In this document: in pieces, positions 15,799 to 24,118 of the stretch
Layout: every line of letters begins with the position of its first letter
Numbering within the stretch: position 1 is the stretch's first letter
Assembly (NCBI GenBank): GCA_023664345.1
Contig: JAMPFQ010000002.1
Location: forward strand, 124,001-188,000
Source of the DNA: Lachnospiraceae bacterium
Lineage (GTDB): Bacteria > Bacillota > Clostridia > Lachnospirales > Lachnospiraceae
Length of the DNA stretch: 64,000 nucleotides
Direction of reading: 5' to 3'
Made by a program: the position numbers and the translations under genes
The notes under the pieces: model-generated
The model's database searches: none
Told to the model about the DNA's origin: nothing
Seen by the model: the letters and a program-made list of their open reading frames with translations, nothing else

Positions 15799-18756
15799 TT
15801 ACTTTTGCTTCCGTCTCTTACGGACTCCCTTTACAATCAGCGCCGCTGCCAGAACGACCGCCGCGGCTGCTGCGCCTCCAAGCCAAAGCCGTCCGCTGTT
15901 ATCCGCCTTGTGCGTCAGCCGGAATGTTCCGGGACACTCCATGGAAAACTCCACATAACTGCCCATCACTTCCGCAGGAATCTGCCTGTAGCCGCCGTTT
16001 TCATACAGTTCCACCAGCGTATCCCCCGGATCCGCGCAGACAGCCCTCACTGTCACGGGATCTGTGAAATCTTCCGTCTCTCCGGTTCCCCTGACAGCGA
16101 TCCAAATTCCCTCCGGGGTCTCGCTCAGCACAAGCCGCATTTCCGGCAGGAACTCTCCCTGAACCAGAACGCGCACTTTGCCCTCCTCATCCCGCTCCTC
16201 GCTTGCCAGGGAAGCCACCCAGTTCTCATACTGCGCTTCCAGCACCCGATTTCCGGTGATGTAAGTATAGTCAAACTCCGGCCAGAAGCCGTAACAGCCC
16301 TCCTTTTCCGGAACCTCTGGGATCTCCTCCCTATCGATGGATCCTCCATAACGGCGCTGGAAAGAAGCCAGTTCTTCCCCATCCACCCGGAAGCTTATGG
16401 TAAATTCGGAAAATGCCGCCGGAACTCCCTCGCTGGCACAGAATTCCTCGTAGGTAAGGGGCGCTGCACCGCCCTCGTAACCGATGGCGTCAATGCCGGG
16501 CATATTTCCGCGCACATAATAATTCCCGGCCAGATATCCGTCCTCCTGAAGCTGGCCCGCGATGGAGCCGCCCCGCTCTCCGGTCAGTTCGATCTGAGGA
16601 TAGGCATAGCTGTAAAAAATGTCACAGCCTTTCCCTGCGATACCGCCCACATCATTTTTGCCCGAAAGCTGTCCCATGGCGTAACAGCTTCTGACGCAGT
16701 AGCTGGAAGATCCCGCGATGCCGCCCACATAGCTTCCGCTGGCGCTGCTGACCGCGCCGTAGGATTCACAGGAGATCACCGCCCCGAAGTCCGCCCGGCC
16801 CACGATGCCGCCCACATAGTCTTTCTTGCCTGCCACGTCGCCGAAATTCCGGCTCTCCCTGATCACGGCCTTGATGGTCTGCTCGATATGGAAACTCTCT
16901 GCGCCGCTGACCGAGATATCCTCCTCGGGGTCAAAATCGTACTCCGTGGCCACCTGTCCCACAATGCCGCCCACGCTGTTATCCGCTTCCACAAGTCCCC
17001 TGTTGGTGCACAACGTTATCTTTCCCTGCTGGAAAGCAGAGGTATCGTAATAAGCCGTCTCCGATCCCCCCAGTTCCTCTCCCGCCGCCTCGTCGGAATC
17101 ATCGGACACCGTGATGCCCTCATAGCGGAACAGGTCGTCCCGCAGTTCCTGGATGGATCGGCGCAGGATCTTACTCTGGTCGATCACCGCCTCCACATCG
17201 GCGCTGATATGATCCGTGCCCTGCTGCAATACAGTGGCAAGCTGCTGCAGATGATCTCCCGCCGCCTCCAGTTGTGCGTTAAAGATGTTTAAGTTGTTGG
17301 TGACGGTATCCCGGCTGTCTCCCGTGGCGGTGGTCATATTGCTGATATGGGAACCCGCACTGTCCCCAAACCGTCTCAGCGCCGCCCGGTAGCTTTCCGT
17401 GTTATCCGGCAGCTGTATGTTCAGATTGCCGCTGCTGATATTTCCCGAACTGACCGTGGTATCGGGAACCGTGATCTCAATATCCTCATTGCCCGCCTGC
17501 TCCGCCAGATCCGCGTTCAGACGCTGCAGGTCGCTGCCAAGCCCCGCCAGTTCCTGGTTATAGAGGTACCAGATATCGTTGGTGGTGGCGGTCAGGACGC
17601 TGGCGGCGCTGCTCACATTGGTAAGATTGGCGGACACGCTCCCTGCCAGGTCGGATGCCTGTCTGCCATAACTGCTGATATCCTCCTGGGCCGCGTCCAG
17701 CAGGTCGAACAGCTGATCCGTCTCCCTGTCAATCTCGCCCAGCTTATCATTGAGATACTGAACCTCCAGAAAAGGCTCCATCTGCCCCACAATGCCGCCC
17801 ACATCTTTCCGCCCCATCACATGACCGGTGTTGGTACAGCTTTGGATATATCCCTGATGCAGGCGCCCCACGATACCACCTGTATTATAACCGATATGGG
17901 AGTAGCCCACAATACCGGAATTGCTGCAATAATAGATCTTGCCCTGGGAATAGCCCGCAATGCCCCCTGTATCCGTATGAGCCTCCATATTGGCCGCGCT
18001 GTTCAGGTCTCTTAAGTTTTCCATGGTCAGGTCTTCCAGGTCATATTCCACATCCGTGCTGTAAATGTTGATGCCGCCGGAATTCTGGCAGTGGTTCAGA
18101 GTGCCGTTGTTGGAGCCGCAGATGCCTCCTGCGGAATGATCCCCCACCACCAGGGCCGTTGACTGGCAGGCCCTGATCTCCCCTGTGGCCTCGTTTATGC
18201 CCGCGATCCCGCCCACGTTCTGGCTTCCTGTCACACTGCCATGGACGATGCAGTCCGTGATACGTCCGTAGTTGACCCCCGCCAGGATGCCCACCTGGCT
18301 CCGCGTGCCCTCCGGGAACACCCTGCCCGACACTTCCAGATTGCGCACGATTCCCGCCTCCTGGACATATCGGAACAGACCCTGGGCGGAGCCCGCACGG
18401 GCGATCGCCAGATTGGTTATCTTATGTCCGCCTCCGTCAAATATCCCGCCAAAGCTGGGGATCGACAGATCCGTATGCTCTGTCAGGCTGATATCGTTCT
18501 CCAGCTGGACATACTTATCCCTGGACCAGGAGTCCAGTTCGCAGTTTTTCGCCAATTCCGCCAGTTCTTCCTCGGTGGAAATAATGATCACCGTATAGTC
18601 GCTCTCGCTGGCAGGACGAGCCGCCCCCTCTCCCGACTGGTACTGACTGAACGCGATGTCGCCTTCCGCCCGTGCCTGCATGGGGAAAAACAGCAAAAGC
18701 GTACCGGCCAGGGCAAGGGACAAATATTTCCGAAAAGATTTATGTATACATTTCAT
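15799..18756 (-). CDS. Secreted, membrane-anchored GLUG-repeat surface protein
   Basis: 985 aa. A signal peptide (residues ~1-30, LSLALAGTLLLFFPMQARA) leads to an outward-facing protein anchored by a C-terminal span (GGAAAAAVVLAAALIV) with a short basic tail. GLUG-type glycine-rich beta-helix repeats occur in two blocks (~160-330: VGGIAGINEATGEIRAC, AGGICGSNNGTLNHC, TGGIVGRLHQGYIQSC; and ~590-740: VGGIVGQ, VGGIAGSSSYC, VGGIAGKGCDIFYSYA). Between them lies a ~230-residue helical, serine/asparagine-rich region (NNLNIFNAQLEAAGDHLQQLATVLQQG). Its ATG overlaps the MMPL stop (ATGA), indicating co-expression and probably shared function in the cell envelope. Confidence 0.8.
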   Translation of the reverse strand: MKCIHKSFRKYLSLALAGTLLLFFPMQARAEGDIAFSQYQSGEGAARPASESDYTVIIISTEEELAELAKNCELDSWSRDKYVQLENDISLTEHTDLSIPSFGGIFDGGGHKITNLAIARAGSAQGLFRYVQEAGIVRNLEVSGRVFPEGTRSQVGILAGVNYGRITDCIVHGSVTGSQNVGGIAGINEATGEIRACQSTALVVGDHSAGGICGSNNGTLNHCQNSGGINIYSTDVEYDLEDLTMENLRDLNSAANMEAHTDTGGIAGYSQGKIYYCSNSGIVGYSHIGYNTGGIVGRLHQGYIQSCTNTGHVMGRKDVGGIVGQMEPFLEVQYLNDKLGEIDRETDQLFDLLDAAQEDISSYGRQASDLAGSVSANLTNVSSAASVLTATTNDIWYLYNQELAGLGSDLQRLNADLAEQAGNEDIEITVPDTTVSSGNISSGNLNIQLPDNTESYRAALRRFGDSAGSHISNMTTATGDSRDTVTNNLNIFNAQLEAAGDHLQQLATVLQQGTDHISADVEAVIDQSKILRRSIQELRDDLFRYEGITVSDDSDEAAGEELGGSETAYYDTSAFQQGKITLCTNRGLVEADNSVGGIVGQVATEYDFDPEEDISVSGAESFHIEQTIKAVIRESRNFGDVAGKKDYVGGIVGRADFGAVISCESYGAVSSASGSYVGGIAGSSSYCVRSCYAMGQLSGKNDVGGIAGKGCDIFYSYAYPQIELTGERGGSIAGQLQEDGYLAGNYYVRGNMPGIDAIGYEGGAAPLTYEEFCASEGVPAAFSEFTISFRVDGEELASFQRRYGGSIDREEIPEVPEKEGCYGFWPEFDYTYITGNRVLEAQYENWVASLASEERDEEGKVRVLVQGEFLPEMRLVLSETPEGIWIAVRGTGETEDFTDPVTVRAVCADPGDTLVELYENGGYRQIPAEVMGSYVEFSMECPGTFRLTHKADNSGRLWLGGAAAAAVVLAAALIVKGVRKRRKQK

Positions 18757-21254
18757 GATCTGTCACCTCCTGCTTCCTCCACAATCTCCAGCTTTGGTAC
18801 TGCCTCCGCCTGTTCCTGTTCCGCCCCGTCCAGATCCTCCATGGTATCTTTCGCCCGGATCACAGCCCCCATCTCGCCGTCGATGACGCCGTAAAATTCT
18901 CCGTCCACAACACCGTTCACGTAACCCTTGATATGGCCGTTCATGCGGATCCTGCCGCCGGATGGCAGGGGCTTCACCAGATCGCGTTTTAAAGTAAACG
19001 CTGTCTTTTCTATAATGATATCGCCGATCAGCAGCGTCTGTGGCAATGCCAGCAGCACCAGGGCGATGGAAGTCAGAGTACCCCTCCCCAGGGCCAGGCC
19101 GATGGCCGCCACCACCGCGTTGGATGAAACATTGCTGATGATAAAGCCTGCGGCTACCAGCATGGAACCGCTGGTGACAATGGTGGGGAACGCCTGGTTC
19201 AGGGTCTCCACAATGGCCTCTTTGATGGGCATATATGTTTTCAGATCCATGTAACGGCTGGTGATGACAATGGCGTAGTCGATCGTGGCGCCCATCTGGA
19301 TCGCGGAAACTACCAGATACCCCAGGAAGTACACCGGTTCGTTCTGCAGGTAAGGCAGGGAAAAGTTCATCCAGATACTGCCCTGGATGGTCAGCACCAG
19401 CAGTACCGGAAGTCCCGCCGACTGGAACGTGAACAGCAGTATAATCATGACAAACAGCGCCGTCAGCACAGTGATAATGGTATTGTCCATTCCAAAGGAG
19501 GTGCTCAGATCCTTGTCGCTGGTGGAATTTCCCACCAGATAAATGTCTTCATAATTGTAAAACCGCGCCACCGTACCGCGGATCCTCTCCAGCGCCGCAT
19601 AGGTCTCCTCGCCCTCCACAGGCACCGACAGTTCCAGCACGAAGCGGCTGCAGTCCTCTCCCAGCAGCTGCTCCTTTGCAATGCTGATCTGGGAATAGGC
19701 ATCCGTCAACGTCTCCTCCAAATCCTCCTCCAGCGTAATGTTCCCGCTCTCTTTCTGGTCATAGATAAAGAGGAACATATCGATCAGCGGCACCTTATAA
19801 TCGCTGATGCCGCTTACCAGTGCGCCATAATTGCTCCCGTCCACGGCGTAAGCCGAATACAGCAGATCCGCGATCTCAATGTCCATATCGACCAGTTCGG
19901 CGAACTCCCTGGGGGAAAGCTGCTGAGTCAGGATATAACCGTCCATGGCCTCGATATTCGCCAGACCCATGCAGGAATCCACTTCTTCCATGGCCTCCAG
20001 GGCTTTCAGCGCCTGGGCCTCCTTTTCATAATCCCCGTTGGGCACGATCACCGCCAGCTGGTTGACGGTTCCGAACTCCCGGTTCACCATGCTGACGGAG
20101 AAACGGTTGGCGCTCATCTTATTGGCTTCCAGTGTATTGACGTCATAAACGTATTCCGCCTTTCCGGACAGCACCGCTGCCACGATCACCGCCGCGATCA
20201 GGACGGGCGGCACAAGATAACGGGTATGTACGCAGAACTTACCCACCATGGTGATCTTGGGCACGAAGCTTTTGTGATGGGAATGGTCAATGGCCCTGGC
20301 AAAGGTCAACAGCAGGCCGGGCATCAGGAAAAACACCGACACAAGGCTGAGCACGATGGCCTTGGCCAGCACGATACCCATGTCGTAACCGATCCGAAAC
20401 TGCATGAACATCATGGCGATCATGCCTGACACCGTGGTCAGGGAACTGGACGAGATCTCCGGGATTGCCTTGCTCAGCGCCACGATCACCGCCTCCCTGG
20501 CATCCTTATCCTCATGCTCCTCCATGAACCGGTGGCAGAGGATGATGGCATAGTCCACCGCCAGCGCCAGCTGCAGCACCACCGCAATGGAATTTGTGAC
20601 AAAGCTGATGGTGCCAAACCAATAGTTGGTGCCTTTATTCAAAATAGCCGCTGTGATAAAAGTCATCAGGAATACCGGAATCTCCGCGTAAGTGGTGGAG
20701 GTGAAAAGCAGCACCGCCACGATCACCACCCCCGCCAGCATCAGAATGACGATCATATCATTGTCCAGGTCGGAGGCATCCCGCTCCTCCTGTCCGATAT
20801 CGGAAGTGTAATACACATCATAGCCGGACAGTTCCTCCAGCACACCGTTCAGATACGCCAGCGTCTCCTCCTGATCCGCCTCGCCTGCGAAAGTGACCTC
20901 GAACAGCGCCTCCATATCATGATAATTTTCTTCCCCGAAATCCAGCATGCTTACCCCGTCCATCTCCTCGATGAGGGGCGCAAGCCGCTCCGCCTCCTCC
21001 AGCGTGATATTGCACACCATGATACGGGCGGTTCCGTAGGTAGTAAACTGCTCATCCATCAGATCCAGCCCCTGCCTGGTCTCCGTAGTGTCAGGCAGAT
21101 AAGTGGTCAGGTCGTTGTTGACTTTTACCCTGTTCATGGAGAATACGCTGAATACGATCAGCATAATGAAAACCAGATAAAAGCCTTTGCGCTTATCCAC
21201 GATCAGCGTGGAAAGCTTCATCATAAATGAGTTACCCTGCTTCTCCTTTTCCAT
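18753..21254 (-). CDS. MMPL-family RND transporter
   Basis: 833-aa inner-membrane protein with the duplicated MMPL/RND layout: an N-terminal span (FYLVFIMLIVFSVFSM), an extracellular domain, five or six spans starting at DMIVILMLAGVVIVAVLLF and including LALAVDYAIILCHRF, then a second half with the parallel segment AIQMGATIDYAIVITSRYM. The paired (A/T)DYAI motifs in the central spans are the proton-relay region of this family. It probably exports a lipid or hydrophobic compound; the substrate is unknown. ATG 21254 follows GAGGAG. A TetR gene lies divergently, with a shared promoter region, and the GLUG gene follows with a 4-base overlap. Confidence 0.85.
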   Translation of the reverse strand: MEKEKQGNSFMMKLSTLIVDKRKGFYLVFIMLIVFSVFSMNRVKVNNDLTTYLPDTTETRQGLDLMDEQFTTYGTARIMVCNITLEEAERLAPLIEEMDGVSMLDFGEENYHDMEALFEVTFAGEADQEETLAYLNGVLEELSGYDVYYTSDIGQEERDASDLDNDMIVILMLAGVVIVAVLLFTSTTYAEIPVFLMTFITAAILNKGTNYWFGTISFVTNSIAVVLQLALAVDYAIILCHRFMEEHEDKDAREAVIVALSKAIPEISSSSLTTVSGMIAMMFMQFRIGYDMGIVLAKAIVLSLVSVFFLMPGLLLTFARAIDHSHHKSFVPKITMVGKFCVHTRYLVPPVLIAAVIVAAVLSGKAEYVYDVNTLEANKMSANRFSVSMVNREFGTVNQLAVIVPNGDYEKEAQALKALEAMEEVDSCMGLANIEAMDGYILTQQLSPREFAELVDMDIEIADLLYSAYAVDGSNYGALVSGISDYKVPLIDMFLFIYDQKESGNITLEEDLEETLTDAYSQISIAKEQLLGEDCSRFVLELSVPVEGEETYAALERIRGTVARFYNYEDIYLVGNSTSDKDLSTSFGMDNTIITVLTALFVMIILLFTFQSAGLPVLLVLTIQGSIWMNFSLPYLQNEPVYFLGYLVVSAIQMGATIDYAIVITSRYMDLKTYMPIKEAIVETLNQAFPTIVTSGSMLVAAGFIISNVSSNAVVAAIGLALGRGTLTSIALVLLALPQTLLIGDIIIEKTAFTLKRDLVKPLPSGGRIRMNGHIKGYVNGVVDGEFYGVIDGEMGAVIRAKDTMEDLDGAEQEQAEAVPKLEIVEEAGGDRS

Positions 21255-21308
21255 AGTCTCCTCTTTCCGGGAATCACAGCCCCTTTGTTGACTTTCTTTT
21301 TCAGAGTT

Positions 21309-21336
21309 ATTATAATAAAACTCAATAAAAAGGCAA
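21309..21336 (-). promoter_or_regulatory. Putative promoter of the MMPL-GLUG operon
   Basis: On the minus strand TTGCCT (plus 21331-21336) and TATAAT (plus 21309-21314) are 16 bases apart. They lie between the TetR-side palindrome and the MMPL start. Confidence 0.45.
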
Positions 21337-21351
21337 TAAACAGATTTTTTA

Positions 21352-21375
21352 CAAATGTTCATTAATAGACACTTG
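21352..21375. promoter_or_regulatory. 24-bp imperfect palindrome, likely TetR operator
   Basis: The halves CAAATGTTCATT and AATAGACACTTG match as a dyad at 9 of 12 base pairs, centred on ATTAAT. It lies between the divergent MMPL and TetR genes, directly upstream of the -35 of the MMPL promoter, as expected for the site of the adjoining TetR protein. Confidence 0.55.
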
Positions 21376-21429
21376 TGCGGATCGTGTCTCATTTTAATGA
21401 AAATTTTAGAAACACGGAATGATGCTATT

Positions 21430-21981
21430 ATGGATAAGAAAACTGACAGGCGGGTGCGCCGCACGCGGGCGCTGCTGCAGCAGAGCCTGATCCGGCTGAT
21501 GGCCGAAAAAGAAATCAAGGACATTACGGTCAAGGAACTCACCGAACTGGCGGATATCACCAGAGGGACATTCTACCTGCATTACAGCGACATTTACGAC
21601 GTCTTAAGAAGCATAGAGTATGAGATGTTCGTGGAGTTCAACGAGATTCTCAACCTGGATCAAAAGAAATCCACACCGGAAGCCGTGCTGACCGATATTT
21701 TTCTCTTTCTGGAACGCTACCGCGATATCGCGAAAGTCATGATGGGGCCTCACGGGGATATGGCTTTCGTCAATCATCTGAAAAATCTGGTAAGGGAGCG
21801 CATTTACCAGGCCCTGGAAAAGAAAAAGACCGACTGCGAGTACGATTACGCGGAAGCTTTCGTCATCTCCGGCTGTATCGGCGTGGTGGAGACCTGGCTG
21901 TACCATCCCTCTCCCCTCCCTCCGCGGGAGATAGCCAGAATATGCTGCGACATGCTGGCACAGGGACTTGACCTGACGTAA
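21430..21981 (+). CDS. TetR/AcrR-family transcriptional regulator
   Basis: 183 aa. The N-terminal helix-turn-helix is clear: RRTRALLQQSLIRLMAEKEIKDITVKELTELADITRGTFYLHYSD has the TxxxLxxxAGVSRGTFYxHF pattern. The C-terminal helical domain resembles the TetR_C_7 type (FLERYRDIAKVMMGPHGD, VETWLYHP). The ATG at 21430 is taken because the domain begins right after it; upstream codons run through the palindrome. It likely represses the divergent MMPL-GLUG operon and itself. The zinc-ribbon gene follows after 26 bases on the same strand, so the pseudokinase/vWA/PurA operon may share its transcript. Confidence 0.85.
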   Translation: MDKKTDRRVRRTRALLQQSLIRLMAEKEIKDITVKELTELADITRGTFYLHYSDIYDVLRSIEYEMFVEFNEILNLDQKKSTPEAVLTDIFLFLERYRDIAKVMMGPHGDMAFVNHLKNLVRERIYQALEKKKTDCEYDYAEAFVISGCIGVVETWLYHPSPLPPREIARICCDMLAQGLDLT

Positions 21982-22007
21982 AATCATTCAGAAAGGAACA
22001 CGAAGCC

Positions 22008-23081
22008 ATGGCGATCTTAAAATGTAACATGTGCGGCGGCACGCTGGACTACGACCGGGAGCAGGATCTGGCCGTCTGCCCCTACTGCGGGAATAAGTCC
22101 ACCGTGTTCGACCACGACAGGAAACTTTTTGAACAGTTTCAAGATCAGTTCGCGGCGCTTTTAAACCAGAGCCCCAAGGCGGCCCCGGAGGAGGGCTTCT
22201 GGGTGGACGCCAGCAGGGAGGAATTGACCAGAGCGGATGGCAGGACCATAGAGATCGCTTATCTGACCAAACGCAGGGCTGATCTGTGCACCATGTACGT
22301 GGCAAGGCACAATATCATCTATGTCTTTGAAAGCGGCCATGCCGACTATGCCGCCCGCTACCGGGAAATGGTCGGGAAACTCCATTACCCCACGCCGGAG
22401 ATGGAGCGCGAACTGGCAAACTATGTGCCCAGGCCGGTCACGGAATGTCGGCTGGCGGACGGACGGCTCTTCCTGGCCATCGAGAAAAAGGAGGGAACCT
22501 ATCCCCTGAAAATGCTGGGCAGGCTGACCCATCGCCATGTGGCCTGGGTGGTCAGCAGGCTGGAAAACCTCTGCTGCCTGCTGGATCACAACGATATGGT
22601 ACTGAACGCTTTCACGGCGGAAAACCTTTTTGCGGATCCCGCAGACCATCAGCTTTATCTCTATGGCGGCTGGTGGTTCGCCGGATATACGGGAGCGGAG
22701 ATCATCGGCGCGTCGGAAAGCGTCATCCCCTATCTGGAGAAGAACCTGAAATCCGCCTCTTTCCACACCCCGGATCAGAAAAACCGCTATATCCCCAGGA
22801 CCGATCTGGAAAGCATCCGGCTGGTGGCGGTAAAACTTCTGGGCTACCCGGACAGGGAAGCATTAAGGGAAGAACAGACTTCCGCTTCCAAAGCGCCCCT
22901 CCAGGAAATGCTTCTGCCCGAACCTTTCCGCCAATTTCTGCTCCAGCCGCCGAAGCCGGACGCCAGGGCGGATTTCGCACAGTGGGACAGGGTGCTGGAG
23001 GAATCCTACGGGGAACGCAGATTTATCCCTCTGTCAGTGACGGAGGAGGAGATATACAGTAAAAGCGGAGAAAAAATATAA
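22008..23081 (+). CDS. Zinc-ribbon protein with protein-kinase-like (probably inactive) domain
   Basis: 357 aa. It begins with a rubredoxin-like zinc ribbon (C6, C9, C24, C27: CNMCGG ... CPYCGN). The remainder has the outline of a degenerate protein kinase fold: FLAIEKKEGTYPL resembles a hinge region, and LLDHNDMVLNAFTAENLFADP sits where the catalytic loop (HxDxxxxN) should be, followed by YLYGGWWF in place of DFG. The catalytic Asp pattern is not intact, so a pseudokinase or scaffold is more likely than an active kinase; this is an inference from pattern only. It is the first of three genes ahead of a vWA protein and a PurA paralogue. Start ATG 22008 follows AAAGGAA at a fair distance. Confidence 0.55.
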   Translation: MAILKCNMCGGTLDYDREQDLAVCPYCGNKSTVFDHDRKLFEQFQDQFAALLNQSPKAAPEEGFWVDASREELTRADGRTIEIAYLTKRRADLCTMYVARHNIIYVFESGHADYAARYREMVGKLHYPTPEMERELANYVPRPVTECRLADGRLFLAIEKKEGTYPLKMLGRLTHRHVAWVVSRLENLCCLLDHNDMVLNAFTAENLFADPADHQLYLYGGWWFAGYTGAEIIGASESVIPYLEKNLKSASFHTPDQKNRYIPRTDLESIRLVAVKLLGYPDREALREEQTSASKAPLQEMLLPEPFRQFLLQPPKPDARADFAQWDRVLEESYGERRFIPLSVTEEEIYSKSGEKI

Positions 23082-23083
23082 AA

Positions 23084-23189
23084 AACAGTCTCGGAGTGGA
23101 AGTGCCCGAAAGAAATTCTCAGCTGCGGTTTTTGCAGATGAAATTTCTTTCAGAGCAGGGGCACTGAAACGCAGAGACGGAACTGGAAT
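23084..23189 (+). repeat. Hairpin repeat R1, copy 1, ending at the vWA ribosome binding site
   Basis: 106 bases from AACAGTCTCGG to GGAACTGGAAT form a long imperfect hairpin: GTCTC/GAGAC, AGTGCCC/GGGCACT, AAAGAAATT/AATTTCTTT and CTGC/GCAG. The AGGAGGG ribosome binding site of the vWA gene begins 2 bases after it. A second copy lies at 38955-39062 in the other orientation, with compensated base changes in the stems. Confidence 0.8.
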
Positions 23190-23203
23190 TAGGAGGGTAA
23201 TCT

Positions 23204-24118
23204 ATGGGACACGGAAGTTATCAGAGCAGGGACTGGGACAGATTAAAGTCTGCCCGCAACATCAACCGGCAGTCAACGGTACAGGATCTGTACCAGTCCA
23301 GATCCATGAAAGCACACTTAAACCCCTACGGGGTAACCTATCGGGAATCCTGCGATTCCCTGGACAATCCTGCGTCCACCGCCATCATCGTGGGACTGGA
23401 CGTGACGGGATCCATGGGCTATCTGTCGGAACATATCGCCAAGGGCGCACTGAACCGCACCATGCTGGAGATCTATGATAAGAACCCGGTGACAAATCCC
23501 CACATCATGTTCCAGGCCATCGGCGATTCCAAAAGCGACGAAGCGCCCCTGCAGACCACTCAGTTTGAGGCGGACATCCGCATCGCGGAACAGCTCCTGG
23601 ATGTGTATTTCGAGGGCAGGGGCGGCGGAAACGGCGGGGAATCCTACCTGCTGTCCTGGTACTTTGCGGCCAGACATACGAAGATCGACTGCTATGAAAA
23701 ACGGCGCGAAAAGGGATTTCTCTTTACCATCGGCGATGAATGCTGCCACAAGACACTGACGCCGGAAGAGATTCTGCGGGTATTCGGCGATAAGGACGTG
23801 GAAAAGGAATACAGCGCCAGGGAACTGTTTGACGAAGCCTCTGAAAAATACGAGATCTTCCATATCGTCATGAAAGCCGGGGCATATGGCTATCAGCACA
23901 GCGGAAAGGACTGGCATGACCTGATCGGCAGCCGGGCCATCGAACTGGATCCGGATGACCTGGATGTCCTTCCGGAAATCTTCGTGAGCCTGATGCAGTA
24001 TACCAAAGGTCTGACCAGGGATCAGATCCTGGCACAGTGGAGCGGGAAAGCCGCAGATGTGGTAAACCGTATCCTGAAGGATATGGATGCGGCATCCAGT
24101 CTGTTCCTGTCATGGTAG
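23204..24118 (+). CDS. von Willebrand factor A (vWA) domain protein
   Basis: 304 aa, cytoplasmic (no signal peptide or span). After a basic N-terminus (~55 residues), the vWA fold starts at TAIIVGLDVTGSMGYLSEH, where D66, T68 and S70 form the DxTxS metal-binding (MIDAS) motif, and continues through IMFQAIGDSKSDEAPLQ and FLFTIGDECCHKTLTPEE. vWA proteins of this kind bind partners through the MIDAS metal and act as assembly platforms. A strong AGGAGGG precedes ATG 23204, right after a hairpin repeat. Its stop overlaps the start of the PurA-like gene, so the two products are probably made together and may interact. Confidence 0.82.
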   Translation: MGHGSYQSRDWDRLKSARNINRQSTVQDLYQSRSMKAHLNPYGVTYRESCDSLDNPASTAIIVGLDVTGSMGYLSEHIAKGALNRTMLEIYDKNPVTNPHIMFQAIGDSKSDEAPLQTTQFEADIRIAEQLLDVYFEGRGGGNGGESYLLSWYFAARHTKIDCYEKRREKGFLFTIGDECCHKTLTPEEILRVFGDKDVEKEYSARELFDEASEKYEIFHIVMKAGAYGYQHSGKDWHDLIGSRAIELDPDDLDVLPEIFVSLMQYTKGLTRDQILAQWSGKAADVVNRILKDMDAASSLFLSW

